Assembly (NCBI RefSeq): GCF_030848805.1
Contig: NC_092366.1
Coordinates: forward strand, 14,636,620-14,700,619
Direction of reading: 5' to 3'
Length of the DNA: 64,000 bases
Source: Temnothorax longispinosus
Taxonomy: Eukaryota; Arthropoda; Insecta; Hymenoptera; Formicidae
A program made the position numbers and the translations under genes. The stretch's first letter is position 1. Every line of letters begins with the position of its first letter. The notes under the pieces are model-generated. The model saw only the letters and a program-made list of their open reading frames with translations. It was not told the origin of the DNA and ran no database searches. Below are positions 1 to 12,461 of the stretch, in pieces.

Positions 1-249
1 AGGAAGCAATGTCCAAGTTTCAACTTGCACACTTATAATAACTCTAAGTAAGCAATGTACAAGTTTCAACTTGCACACTTAAGAACTCTAAGAAAGCAAT
101 GTGCAAGTTTCTACTTGCACACTTAAGAACTCTAAGGAAGCAATGTGCAAGTTTCAACTTGCACACTTAATAACTATGAGGAAGCAATGTGCAAGTTTCA
201 ACTTGCACACTTAATAACTATGAGGAAGCAATGTGCAAGTTTCAACTTG
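1..249. repeat. Tandem satellite, 44-46 bp unit, cut by window edge
   Basis: Five full units (starting near 1, 47, 91, 135 and 179) and a partial sixth from 223 repeat a 44-46 bp motif. Each unit holds an inverted repeat, GTGCAAGTT-tc-AACTTGCAC, so every monomer could form a small hairpin. The first units differ at a few bases while the fourth and fifth are identical, as expected for recent local amplification. The array probably continues to the left of the window. Confidence 0.9.
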
Positions 250-687
250 TTTAACTACACTTTTGTAAGTCAAATATCACTACTGCCTCACAAAAAAATT
301 TATAAAAATTCCCCAAAATTCTGCGCAACTTCCAACTAGTCTTAAAATTCTTCTAATACTCCCTAGAATATTCCCTATAAATTTCAAAAAAATAGAAAAT
401 GGGGTTTTTGAAATATTCAAATTTTTGTGTGTTTTTTTACTTTATTAGTTTAAAATCATTATTATAAAAATTTGGGATAATTTTTTTTTTAAATTATGAT
501 CTAAATAGCGTATTTTATGTTCAATGAATTTTTTTCTTAGACGTTGTCTAATAGGCGAAAAAATTCATTGAAAATTTTGCAGTCCTCATTTTGCGCAGGC
601 TCTATTTCGGAATCGCTACATTTATCATAGAAACGATTTAACAGGGGTCTAATACTCGTAAAGACCTGTTAAAAAAACAAGCGGCCA

Positions 688-954
688 TCAAAAATAAAAA
701 GGTCGAAGTTTGACCTCTTGCGAATTGGCGTGGAATGCCCCATATGTATATGCTTGCAAATAATTTACATTCTCCACTTGTGTATTATTAAATAATAAAA
801 AAGTCTTATTATATATTTCTTGTGACTCTTGCAATTCCGCAAGGAAATATTTTGCCAATAAAATTATAGCCAAATACACCATTAAAACTAATACTATTAT
901 TAAAAGGAATGTGTGCAGCAAGTAATTAAAATAAATAATTAGTTTTTTGCACAT
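688..954 (-). CDS. Hypothetical small membrane protein (doubtful)
   Basis: An 88-codon frame opens with ATG at 954 and ends at 688. Residues about 8-32 are strongly hydrophobic (Leu, Ile and Val with a few Tyr) and could form one transmembrane helix. The remaining part is hydrophilic, with two Asn-X-Thr/Ser-like sites. I recognise no family. AT-rich DNA often gives such hydrophobic frames by chance, and no splice signals or neighbouring gene support it. Confidence 0.15.
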   Translation of the reverse strand: MCKKLIIYFNYLLHTFLLIIVLVLMVYLAIILLAKYFLAELQESQEIYNKTFLLFNNTQVENVNYLQAYTYGAFHANSQEVKLRPFYF

Positions 955-2603
955 TAAATATAAACCGAATGATTTGCTTAACACGTTCGCTATTATTAAT
1001 TGTTACGTAAATTATAATGAATAATTTTGAATTAATCACACTTGAATTAAATGATTAGGAACTAGGTAATTAAGGTTTTGAAACAATACGATTGATGATA
1101 ATAATACTAAATTAAAACATTTTGAAATTAAGATAATAAATCGAGTTGCAACTAAAATTATCTCGGTGATAGAAATTTCGGGGCTTCAGGGTCGATGATT
1201 GCCCGTCCAACGTTATATTTATCACTGGCGACCGCAAGAATTTTGAAACTTTCTGGATCGCGGTCGGATGACATGCCTGGCCAGGAGGAAGTCCTACCTG
1301 ATCGCACGTCGTCATACACCGAAGAAAGGTGCGGCGAGTGGCTTTAGAGAGGAAAAAAATTTACGGCTAAGGGAAACATCATGCGGAGAATAAAAGCAGG
1401 CACGAGGATGAAACGTGCCAGGATATACATCCTAAGTGTCTTTTGTACCGTCTTATGGTTTGCGCAAGGGAATTTTTCTCACACGGGACTTAGAAGGTCC
1501 TGCGAGAAGCAATGCCCGATCCCGAACAATAATAGGAACTTAAAAACGATCCTTTCCGAAAGCGTCATTGTCCTGGTTTCTTCAGAAATCAGGGATCGTC
1601 GTCTTTTCCTCGTTTTTTCATCCTCTTTCGCGCGTCTCTCGCGGCGTGTTTTCTCTCTCGCTCCACCCTCTCTCGGCGACGCTGAAATTCTTGAAATCGT
1701 TCGCCTGTAGGTCACCGACCTCAGGCCCATGTGAACAAACTGTTTCGCATTTTTCCTGGCCGTGAAAAATTCAAAAGGGATGATTCTTCACAGGCTCGTA
1801 CTTTAACGTGAAAGTTAAGAGAGGAAACGGATCCTAATGAGCGATCGAGGTGGGCGACGGTGATGAAGTAAGTAGCCGCGAGAGACGTGAATCGAACAAC
1901 GGATTGCGCGAGAGCGTCGTCCTATTAGTATTTACGGAGAAAATGTCAGAGCGACACAACCGATCGCAGACTCTTCGCGCTTCCACCGCACCTTTAAGCC
2001 GCATTCACGTCACTTACGTAACGCGATGAACTCTCGCGGAGCGTCCTTTCTCTTCCTTTCGACTATCTCCGTCCTTCGCCAGTGGCGTCGAGGCTGCGAG
2101 ATCGGAAGAAACGACTTATCCCCTAAGAATTATCCTTAATAATATAAGTTATTATATATGAAACACATATACCTATTTGTTATAGTCGTTATAATATATT
2201 CAAAACTGAATCAAGCGTTGTAGGGAAAAATTGAGAAAAAATAAAACATCTCTTGATAGACAATATTAAATCAATTAGCTTCTTCAAATTAATTAGTTGT
2301 AATTTCGTTTTATGAAATGTTCTATGTCGCCAAGTTTTACACTCGATTCTTACCTCACGTATACGTACTGCTGTTCACTGTTACATATTAAAGGATAAAA
2401 TTTAAATACCTTAAGTTAGATAATATTTTCTTGTTTTTAACTACCATGTATCAAAATTTATTATTTTAACACAAAATAGCATTATTTTAACTTCATTGGT
2501 TTAGTTAAATTAACGAATATTAAGTAGGAGCAGTGGTGACCTGCAGGAATGATTAAAAATTACTCAAATTGAGTGTAATTTGACACCATGAATTTAGTGT
2601 TTC

Positions 2604-2606
2604 ACG

Positions 2607-2658
<52 letters not shown>
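2604..2658. repeat. CA dinucleotide microsatellite
   Basis: About 25 uninterrupted CA units, preceded by a GCACGCAC-type start. The reading frame that crosses it on the minus strand is an artefact of the repeat. Confidence 0.95.
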
Positions 2659-2659
<1 letters not shown>

Positions 2660-4050
2660 GTTGCGAAATTTCATTCGGATTTTTTAAGTTATTTGTGATA
2701 AATAGACTACACTTCCGTATTTCTTTATATATATAGGCATAGGAAATATAAAGGAATAAGAAAAAGAAGTAGTAGTCTTCGCCCTTCGAGCCTAAAAATG
2801 TTTTGCGATAAAATATTTGTCCTTTCAGCTTTTTTCCCAAATTTTCCCTAATTAGATTTGAGATTTCCTCAATCTGGGGAGATGTAATTCAGTATGCGAG
2901 GATGCTCTCTCTCTCCGTCGTCCGTCGTCCGTCGATTCTACGCCGTTGCGCCGCGTTCCGCACGGTCTTCCTTCGATTCTCCGGGGTACCGTCTTCTCAC
3001 CCACGATACGGCTTGCGCAACTTTATTCTGTTACTTCACGAGGATTTGCTTGCACGAAGCTAACCTATCCCCCCGTCCTCCCCTTGTCCCCCCCTTCTTA
3101 TCCGTCGGAGCAGAGATCGGCGCGGGTGCTTTGTCGATGTTGGGTAATCCGACAGCAGCAAGAACATCTTAAAGGATGCATCCCGGATAGATTTATCGAT
3201 AGCGTTATGTAGACGCGCCGTGTTCGACGCGCCGCGGATAGAGTCGCAACACGATTGAGCAGCGTGAGTCGTTGCTTTTCGTGTTCTCCAATACGAAGAA
3301 TCCGACAAACGTAGCTCGTCCCGCGATGCACAAAAGCGTCGTGCCACGAGTAAAGATGAAGACTTCATAGGTAAGTACGTCGGAAGCTTAACGCTCGGTC
3401 TACAGACAGGTGAAGCGAGGTCTCCCTCGGTAGAATTTGACTTTCGCCCTTTCGCGCTTAAATATCTGATCGCAATTAATATTTGTTCTTGGACGTATCC
3501 TTTAGTTGGACCGTCACAAAGCGCGATATGTACGCGCAACTCTCTGAACTCCTTGAAGAAAGTTTTATCCTCACCTTCGCTTCGTCTCGGCGAAACACCC
3601 GCGTTCAAAGAGATTGAAAATGTCAGGGACCCTCCGTCTGTATCGCTACGAATATTCGATTCGAGAACGCGTTATTGAGTCATTTCTAATCTCGATGTCG
3701 TCGACGAGACAATTGTACGAGGCGAACGATTGACGCGGCTCGCCTGCGCTCATCCTCGCAGCATCCTTTCCCTTTCGTCGCCGCGAGGTGCGAGCGGACC
3801 TTTAGTCGGCCGAGAAGCGCGCGGATACCGATTCGCGATGAATTATTTCATAAGCGTTCCCGATATGGAAAAGTTCATCGCTCGCCGCGCGCGCGCGCTT
3901 GCATGCGATCCATAGGCGATATGAGGGGTTGCGCAAAAACCAGTCGTGCCGACACCAAGAGGGATTCTGGAGGAAGAGCGACGGCGACGGTGATGGCGTT
4001 AAAAAAGCGGAAGTATAGGGGGAAATCGTGAAGGACACGATCGCGGAATC

Positions 4051-4256
4051 GTACATTGAAAAAGAAATTTATTATTTGGCAAGAAAATAAATATCTTTGA
4101 ATTTAGTTTCCTTAATTCAAAAAAGTATTAGGTAGATTTGAGAAAATATTTTAAACTCAGAAAAACGTTTTCTTAAATCTACCCAATTAATAAAATTAAG
4201 AAAACTAAATTCAAAGAAATCTATTTTTTTGCAAATAATAAATTTTTTTCAGTGTA
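4051..4256. mobile_element. Palindromic MITE-like element
   Basis: The left end GTACATTGAAAAAGAAATTT is mirrored at the right end by AAATTTTTTTCAGTGTAC. The arms stay complementary, with mismatches, through GAATTTAGTTTCCTTAAT and its inverse further in. AT-rich, about 206 bp, no coding capacity. Confidence 0.75.
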
Positions 4257-5048
4257 CGTGGCGCAATGCTGCTCGACTTACCGTCTCCTTGTCATTTCAT
4301 TTGAAGTCCACACGGAGATTCTTCATGATTTTAATTCTTTCGTAGCCGCGCGAAAGAGAGGAGCGAGTGAACGCTCGTTTCTGATCCCTTCGCTCGCTCT
4401 ATTTACACAGTCACGGATATAACTCTTATTTAAAAAATATAATAATAGGAAAACGCGCAAATAATTTTGTAACGTAGAACTGTATAATTTTACGAAACGG
4501 TGACTTTCCTATCTGGGTGAATAAGTTTTAGGTAATGATTTTAAAACGACGGACGTCGCGTATAAGTTTGGTTTAATTCTGACTACATGTTCTGAATTAA
4601 ATAACGAAATGCTAAATCACGAGAGTATAATTTTACAAGTGACCCGATGGACAGGATCGTTTCGTCACGGGATCAATATCTAATTATCGATGTCCGATTT
4701 TAGTTTTTGGCGCGATTCAAATTAATCACATACATGCACGAGCGTGTGTGACGTCCGCGGTGGATTTGATTAAAGTTCATCAGATCGGTAACCGATTTTG
4801 TCAGAGAAGTCGTTGCTCGCTCGGTTCGAGGGGGCTATGTTTAACGGCTCGGAACGAAGTATATGTAATCGATGCAATTAGGCGTCTTTAGACCGCAGTT
4901 CGATACAGGTGACCCCGTTTATACAAAGAGCGTCACATTTTCGCGGATGCAAAATGATGCGGATGATATATCAAGTTCCTCGAATATCACCGTTAAATTA
5001 AAAACACTTGATATCGGAATACAGTAAATGAGTATTCTTCTAAAGAAA

Positions 5049-5212
5049 AGAATTATTCTTGGCGAGGAAAAGAAAACGTTATTTAATTAGTCTTGAATAC
5101 AACTTTCGATCAAAATTTAATTTCTGAAATAGAATTATTTTTGGCGAGGAAAAGAAAACGTTATTTAATTAATCTTGAATACAACTTTCGATCAAAATTT
5201 AATTTCCGAAAT
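5049..5212 (+). repeat. Tandem duplication, 82-bp unit
   Basis: Two head-to-tail copies (5049-5130 and 5131-5212) share the core GGCGAGGAAAAGAAAACG and differ at only a few positions, so this is a local duplication of non-coding DNA. Confidence 0.9.
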
Positions 5213-5572
5213 ATTGAGCGTTGGTAAATAGAAATATGTGAAAGAAGCTGCCATTTAGAATGCAATTTCTTCTTTTTAAGACTGTTAAAAAAGAAGAAGT
5301 TAAAAAGGACTAGATAATTAATTTAATCGCAAATAAATCCTATTCTTTTCTGATTCAGCTTCGAAATCTTAACGATACAGATCGGTACGGAGAGATTGAA
5401 GTTTCGCGAAGTCATCACAATCGGAGAAACATTTCACGAGACGGCGCGGCCGTTTAAAAAGATATCTCGTAAAAATTACGAAAAGGCATATCTGGAACAT
5501 AGGAATCGCAGTCGCTCGTGGCTCCTAAGACGACCTCAACATTGTCATTATCATCAGCAGCAGTAACATCAA

Positions 5573-5613
<41 letters not shown>

Positions 5614-5621
5614 GCATTATC
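5573..5621. repeat. CAT/ATC trinucleotide microsatellite
   Basis: About 13 uninterrupted ATC units with interrupted ones on either side. The minus-strand frame over it reads as poly-Met, which is a repeat artefact. Confidence 0.9.
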
Positions 5622-6560
5622 ATCATAGTCGGCATCATCGCGCAGCGGCGACCTGGACCGATTCGCACGCCATCCACGCGCGGGGAAATACCGAATGGGA
5701 CGCGATCTCCCTCATCCTTCCCGGCCGCAAATTGCTTTTCAAACCGTCTCTTTCTGCGTGCGGTCCCCACCTCTGCGTTCGCAGTCATCCTCTTCTTCAT
5801 TTCCAACGCATCCGGTGATTTGCGTCCCGTATCTCTCGCGCACGAGACGGCCGAAAACGCGCCACATGCGCTGACCGTTCCTTCGGTTTCCTGTACCACC
5901 GAATTGCGCACTCCATTGATCTGCTTTATTATTCACGAACGAAAATTACGAGACTCCTTTTTGAGAATCCTACGGATTAAACCGAAGCAATTGTATAAAG
6001 ATTTAATAAATAATGTTCGGCGGTCGTGGCTGAATGTGCAAAAATTATTTCACGTAAGAATAAAGATCGTTATAGCAGTTTATGTAAAGTTACGAGCCGA
6101 CAGATTCGTACGAGTTGACGCCACAATAATATCATGAAAAGTATTTGCTTCTAACATCTTAAAATTAAAAAGAAAACAAAAGGAAAATCTAAAATATTAT
6201 ATTAATTGTTGATTTTTGGTTTTTTAAATTCACTTTTAATTTCTCGTCAAAGAGATGGTCGATGCTGTCGTGTCGCCCAAAATTGGTAACATCGAAAATA
6301 AGGAGGCTCGCTACAAGCTAACGACAAAACGTCATTCGCGGAAAGTACGCGGGATATACCGGAAGAAGAAACGGGAACGGGAAGAGGCATGAAAAAGAGA
6401 AAGAGAGAAAGGATAATTGGCGAGACGATTAGATCGACGAACGACCGGGCACGCGATTACGTCAGACGTTGCTTAATATCTTCATGCGAACCGGTACTCG
6501 GAGAAGAGGTCTCGCGATTGCACCAGGTGTAGACACGAACGAGAGTCGTGCTCCGTCTGC

Positions 6561-6604
6561 TTCTCTTCTCCTCCTCCTCCTCTTTCTCCTCCTCCTCCTC
6601 CTCT
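6561..6604. repeat. CTC trinucleotide microsatellite
   Basis: A pyrimidine run of CTC units with one interruption. It produces spurious poly-Ser, poly-Leu and poly-Glu frames on the two strands. Confidence 0.9.
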
Positions 6605-8734
6605 TCAAAAGTCCGCGCACGTTTTCTCCGGATGAGAGATCGGCTAAAGGTTCGGCTCCTCAGTGCGCTCATCGTTCCGTATACTCGCGCACTCCGGGAC
6701 ATTTATGCGAGAGGCGAGATAAATGCATCTCTCGTTCGGCGTCGTGTGGGTGCCAAACGGATCTATCCTTAAGCGGCATTGCACAAGACAAGTTTGATTA
6801 GATCGCAATCCGAAGCGCATAGACGAGGGAAGAGGCGGATAATTATTTTTCGTAGCGCCGAATTTTGTCATCTTGCATGAAAGGCCTCGGTGATAACGAA
6901 ATCGTCATTGCGCGATAAAAAAGAAGAAACTTTTTTTTAATGCTTATGTTTCCCTGATAGATACAGATACAGCCTGCAGGTACTTGGGAAAATTACCATG
7001 CATTTTTAGCTACCTAATACTGGTATATATAATAACGTAGAGTTACCGCGAGAGTAAACCAATATTCGAGATTGACCTTTTCTCGGCGAAAGTTTAATAG
7101 GACATCACTTGTATACACATATATCGTATCTTCTAAATTCGTAACGCCAAATACTTTTATAACTCCTATTAAACCGTTCAAATTATCATAAATCCCCGCA
7201 TATTTCTAATAATTGTGACAGACTCGACGGAACACCTATATTATTTACGTATTAAAATCGATGCTGCGTGTAAAAAGAGAATTGGCGAAACGTTCAACGA
7301 GGCTGCCATGTAATCGTCCCACCGACGCGACGGGGAGACATGTATACGCGGTGACATAGAGCGAGAGAGCGGCGGCGGGAGATAAAATCCGCGCCGCGCC
7401 GGGGACCGGGGAGATCGAGGGAGAGAGGAAGCAAAGTTTCTTCGGCTGACCCGACGCGCCGACGGAACGAGCTCGCTCACGCGTCCAATTGCACAAGCCC
7501 CGCTTTCCTCGTGACATAATATTATTTAACCCAGAATAATGCCGGCGTGCCAGGCGCTTCTTGCGCAACGCGGCCGCCGCCGCCGCCGCGTGCCGGTATT
7601 TCGCGAGACCTGCGGTATGTGCGTTTGGAGCCGCGGGCCCTCCCTTCTTCCCCCCCTCGATTCTTTTATTATATAAAAGGCTTCCACCTCGAAAAAAAAG
7701 GGGCCCCCCGCCCGACGACGTCTTGAAGGAGAGAAAGAGGGGTCCGACGCCTCCTCCCTTTCAGTATTAGGAAGTTGTGCGAGAGGCCGCGATACCGCGA
7801 GAAAACTCGCGGGTTCTTTCGCTCTGTATACTCGATTGGAATCGGTTTGGCTTTAATTATAGAAACCGATTTATATAACGTCCGCGGCGGGATCGAAACG
7901 CCGAATGATTTGCCGCGGAAAAAGAAATCTTAGAAATGCGCCGGGAAATATCATTTTTCCCACTGTTTTATTGCGAGGTGATAAGTTATTTATACACAAA
8001 GATCCGAAAAGGTATGTCTATTTTAATTAATTGCACAATTATTCTTTATTTCCCGACTAATTTTTAGATATATTTTTAGCATTGATGATTTATCCAGATA
8101 GGAGCATTAAAAAAATTCAAAGTTTACCAACATTAATTACAAGGATTCTACGTTTAAATCTTTGAACTAGACTACGTAAACTACAAAAAAATTATATCCT
8201 TCTTGTGTCTAAGCATTATTAAGATCCAGCAAAGCGTTTGTTTAGCATACTCATGATAACGGCGGCGAGATTACGCCGCGCGCGGCGCATCTCACGTAAA
8301 AAAATTACGTAATTTCCACTGCGCTTCGGAATAATAAGGATTACGTCAAAACATATCCGCGTGCTGCAGAAACGACGATAAGCGCGAATAGCTTTAAACG
8401 GGGTTGGCAAAGGGCGCGTCACGCGCTAAGTCTGATAAAAAGGATTGCGTACTGGATAATGACGGCCCAGAGCGAGATGCTTGAGACGTCAAGTTGTCTA
8501 CCCGGCGATATTCCTCAAGTAATTCCTGATATTAACGCGTTTATTCGCGTACGGCCGAGCGACCGGCGCGCGGCGTGATGGTATAGGTCATATGTCGTGG
8601 TTCTTCCAACACAGTCGCGAGAAGATCGTGGATCCTTCCTCGGAGCCTACGGCTGGTACGATTTCCTCGGCGATCTCTCTCTCTACGAGCGAATTAAAAA
8701 TCAATCAATTTCTCATTTATTCTAAATCAATGAG

Positions 8735-8927
8735 ATAGGGGTGAACAGTATAGTTGTTGGTCACTTTACAATAATTGGCCACATCTTAAAAAATTAAAGA
8801 TTATAAAGAAATACTATTAAAATGTTTTTAATTATAAATACGAAAATATTATCGTTATTATTTTTTTATAATTAAAAATATTTTAATAGTATTTAGAGTG
8901 GTCAATAACTGTACTGTTTACTCCTAT
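8735..8927. mobile_element. Palindromic MITE-like element, GATAGGGGTGAACAGTA ends
   Basis: The left end ATAGGGGTGAACAGTA is inverted at the right end as TACTGTTTACTCCTAT. The inner arms (ATACTATTAAAATGTTTTTA and its inverse) fold to an AT-rich loop near 8840. Subterminal GGTCA/GGCCA sequence lies in both arms. About 193 bp, non-coding. Confidence 0.8.
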
Positions 8928-11900
8928 ATGCTATAATTTTAATATCTTGTCCAATTTATTTAATATTTTCGCGTTTTGGTCTCCGAAATGAATCATTGCC
9001 TGTTCTACATTACATAATCATTATGATGGCACATGTTCTTTGTACATCGTACGGTTTTGCGAGTATAATTTGTGTCGGGGAAGAGAAGGCGCCAGTGAAA
9101 GGTTTCCCCTTGATAAGAATGCTTTAAATCACGAAATGTCATAATGTATTAACGTAATTAATTATTTAACTAAGAGTCATGTAACGGGTAAGATACTTAG
9201 TCCGCTGTTAGATAAATCCCGGAAGGATTGCGTTAGGTTCTTGCTTGTCGCGCGAGACAAGTCGCAAAACGAAGAAGAAACGAGAATGAAGAAAGATCGT
9301 TGCGTTCGTTTCGGTTTACGTCGCGACCCGCTATTTATCAAATCTTTTTAGCTACAGATTAACGCCGGTAATAATTTCCAGACTTTTATGTACTCAATTA
9401 GCTGGTTCTAATCTACTTCAGCGTCTTAAAATCTGAACACTGGAACAACCAAAAATTCCTTTTTTAGTAAATCCATTATAAGAAGATAAAGATGTCATTT
9501 TTGTAAAAATCAATTCATTGATTTAGAATTCATTTAGACTCGTATAATTCGCCGATAAATAAAATATGAAAGAAAAAAAAAGAATTAAGAAATGAGACTG
9601 TTGTTGTCGCTGAAATATATTTATCGACCTAAACAAACGATAAAATTCTGCCGTTAAAATTTGCAATAACGATTGTCATCCCTGATGATTTACCGAATAT
9701 CGTTTTTTTTTTTTTTCGATGAGCCTCTTATTGGCAGGCATCGCGGTCGATTATGCTATCCATTCCTCATATTAACATTAACTCCTCGGACCGGTGGGTG
9801 ACCTTACGGAGGATAAAAGACGGATTTTACGCGGACGACCGAGCGTGTCCCATACGTGGCATTAGTATTCCAGCGGTTGCGCGTGCCTGGTTGTACGGTG
9901 CTGGTACTGGACGAGGATACGTACACGCGTGAGCGGCGTGCCAGTGCGTAGAGCTGGTGCGTGCATCGCTAACGCGATATGCCGTGACTCGTCGCGTGAG
10001 CGATTCGGCCCCCAAAGGTCGGCGTGCGGTACGAAACGCAAAGCGTTTCACGTAACGCAGTGAGCGCATACTCGCGAATTTTCATGAAACTTTAAACGCG
10101 CATCTCGAACGGGAAAGCGATAAAACGATGATTTAGAAGCAATTTTCTAACAGATAAATAGTAAAAATAACACACGAGAAGCGATGCTTTTCACCCTAAT
10201 GTCCGTTTCTATTAATGGAGATTAAATTTAATCTCGGTTTAATTTACGTTTTATCTTTTTCTAATTCTTGGAACTGGAAAAAGATAGAAGGTAAATTAAA
10301 TCAAGATTAAAATTAATCTACGTACATTGGTAGGAATGGTATTAGTTTGACAATTCATTAGTAAAGATAAAGTCAAATTATTTTATATTGCTATTTTCTA
10401 AACAATGCATCATGTCGAATATATTATATATGTTATTCCTATAATTAATGTTAATTTACTTTCTTAAATGAACCACACAGTATTATCAAAGAATATCTGC
10501 TTAAGGACCATCCCACAGTCGGGATCATAATTTCTTTCACACGTGATAAGTAATAAATTAAATGGAGATGAAAATCGCGCGATATATGAAAGCGGTACAT
10601 CATCACCTCCTTCATCTTCGTTTCCTTTGTCCCCTTCGATCGGAGAAGGCATTCACTCATTGGTCACGCGTAATAATGCGATGCATCGGGGGTTTGCGTC
10701 AGAGCACGTCGTCGTCGCGAGAGTGTCGCGACCTTAAAGAAGGAAAAAAAGATAAGGAAAGAATCTAGTTTATTTCGCAATAAATTCCCCGTTCGCAAGT
10801 CGAGCCAGCGATGCGCGCGGCGCGATGTGATTTGTGTATCGTGCCGGCCCTAAAGGTCGAGAGTGGAAAAGAGATGCGGTTGCATCCTCCTTGTGCAACT
10901 TCTCCTTTCTCGATTTGCGGATTTCTGCGGGAAACTCTGACGCGGGACGACCGCGGCGCGGCGGCGAGTTCTCTCTCGAGCGGGCGAGAGTCGTCGAAGG
11001 CGGAGAATCGGAGATCACGCGATAGAGATAGGGCACGTGGGTAACTCTGTTGATTTGGAGCCGCGCTAATACCGGCTCCCGAACTGCCGAATTTATCGTT
11101 TGCGGTTTGAAAGCTGATCGAGATGGTGACGCGAGATAATTTTGTTGCAGACGCGTCATTAATCGTGTAAATACTGATCGATAGTGAGGCCTCTTTGGTC
11201 AAGCAGACACCTCACTTCGGAGATCGAATCGCGCGCGATACAGATATTATTTGAAAATTTATTTGAAAAATAATGGTTTGAATAATTGTGCGTACAATAC
11301 ATTTTTTATAATAAATAATTGTGTAAATATTTAATATAGGTACTGATAATACTTGTGTCGGGAAGAATAAATCGAAGCGCGGCGGATTGAGAAGAAATTT
11401 CGTCCTATAATTCGTTGCCTCTCTCTCTTTAAAATGTTTCAATTTTTAATAAAAAAGTTAATTTCTTTGTGTAATTTCGGTTCATAATTTTCAAATATCA
11501 GGGACTTGATGATTTCCACGAAATGGAAATTCCCACGAATTCCTTGGAATTCGCTCATTTTCCGCGGGTTATGCACTCTCGACGTAATCAAAACGGTTAG
11601 ACGCGAGTCTTCTAAAGATGGAGGAGGCGAATTACCGTCGAATTGATATTTGCACTAATCGGATTCACGAGCGAATATAATCCTAAACGAGCACACGAAC
11701 ACCGTCCCATTAAACTCACGGGGAAGTTGAAGCAAAAGTTTTGAATTTCACAATTCGATTTTTCACCATTTTGCACTTGTATTCCGTTACCGATTAAAAT
11801 TATTCTTGTCGAGAACGCAAGATTATTTTGCTTTATATATGATACATCGAAAAAACTCGCGAAACCGAAAACAATCAAAACGCAATTAAAAAAACAACGC

Positions 11901-12333
11901 ATTGAAAACAATCCGAATTTTTCGGTGCTAGATAAAACATGAAGCTTTGAATGAAAACAGCGGGCAATTTGATGAACCCAGTTGCCCCGCAAATATTCTC
12001 GAAATAATCCGATCGATACGCGCAGACAGTTATTCCTGAGTCTCGGCTTTGGTATGACATAATTCGATAATAAATTTCACATTCGCTATACGAAGGAATC
12101 AAATCATCGCTCTAATTTCAGCGAACTCACTCGCTCGCTACCTCGTCGTAGAGACATGTGCAAGAATATACCTGGCTAGGTCGAATTTAAATTCCTAATT
12201 AACGAAATTATTATTAGAGATAAACAACGCTATCCCGCTGGCTGCGAATATTTTGCTCGAGATTCGAAATTGATAAGACAAAAAAAATAATAGTGTGATG
12301 ATCGCGTCGAAACTGGAAATCAAAATTAAACAA
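8928..12333. other. Gene-poor stretch, no recognised gene
   Basis: Mixed AT-rich and CpG-rich DNA with short overlapping frames only. One imperfect inverted repeat is at 10199-10330. The GC-rich block 10.8-11.2 kb is open in several frames on both strands, which argues for base composition and not for coding. I see no splice-bounded exon that matches a known family. Confidence 0.5.
10199..10330. repeat. Imperfect inverted repeat (old hairpin element)
   Basis: Left arm elements AATCTCGGTTTAATTTAC and TATCTTTTTC are inverted in the right arm as GTAAATTAAATCAAGATT and GAAAAAGATA, around a TTCTTGGAA centre. Mismatches and indels suggest an old, decayed palindromic insertion. Confidence 0.6.
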
Positions 12334-12461
12334 AGGCTGCGTTCCGATATTTACTGTCAGCAACTGTCAGTACTGAAAATCTATAGTATACGTGACGTAA
12401 AATATATAGAAAAAAAGATACATTCTCACTGACAGTGAATGACAGGGAATGCAGCCTTTAT
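12334..12461. mobile_element. Palindromic MITE, AAAGGCTGCGTTCC ends
   Basis: The ends AAAGGCTGCGTTCC and GGGAATGCAGCCTTT are inverted copies, and CACTGTCA-type sequence is mirrored inside. A relative with the inner block CAGTACTGAAAATCTATAGT lies near 56300-56375, which shows that this is a dispersed family. Confidence 0.8.

Larger units (their letters stand above)
250..4050. other. Gene-poor stretch, no recognised gene
   Basis: AT-rich DNA up to about 1.1 kb gives way to alternating CpG-rich and AT-rich patches. The open frames here are short, overlap each other in several frames and have no codon or domain signal I recognise. A perfect CA dinucleotide run lies at about 2604-2658. CpG-rich parts (about 1.2-2.1 and 2.9-4.0 kb) could be promoter or enhancer DNA of a gene outside the window, but nothing in the sequence proves it. 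Confidence 0.5.
4257..8734. other. Gene-poor stretch with microsatellites
   Basis: No gene is recognisable. The open frames at 5.5-5.9, 6.4-6.9 and 7.2-7.7 kb overlap in several frames and follow CpG-rich or trinucleotide-repeat sequence. It contains an 82-bp tandem duplication, a CAT/ATC repeat (about 5573-5621) and a CTC repeat (about 6561-6604). GC-rich tracts at 6.3-6.8 and 7.2-8.0 kb are the only hint of regulatory DNA. Confidence 0.5.

Noticed and set aside
1..249. CRISPR-like array
   Set aside because: Units are contiguous with no unique spacers and the DNA is clearly eukaryotic.
1381..1765. Overlapping open frames on both strands
   Set aside because: CpG-rich DNA gives frames in several phases at once; no domain and no splice-bounded exon.
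2553..2840. Minus-strand frame with a Cys-Val run
   Set aside because: It is the CA microsatellite translated.
5525..5911. Minus-strand frame ending in poly-Met
   Set aside because: Product of the CAT microsatellite; no family likeness.
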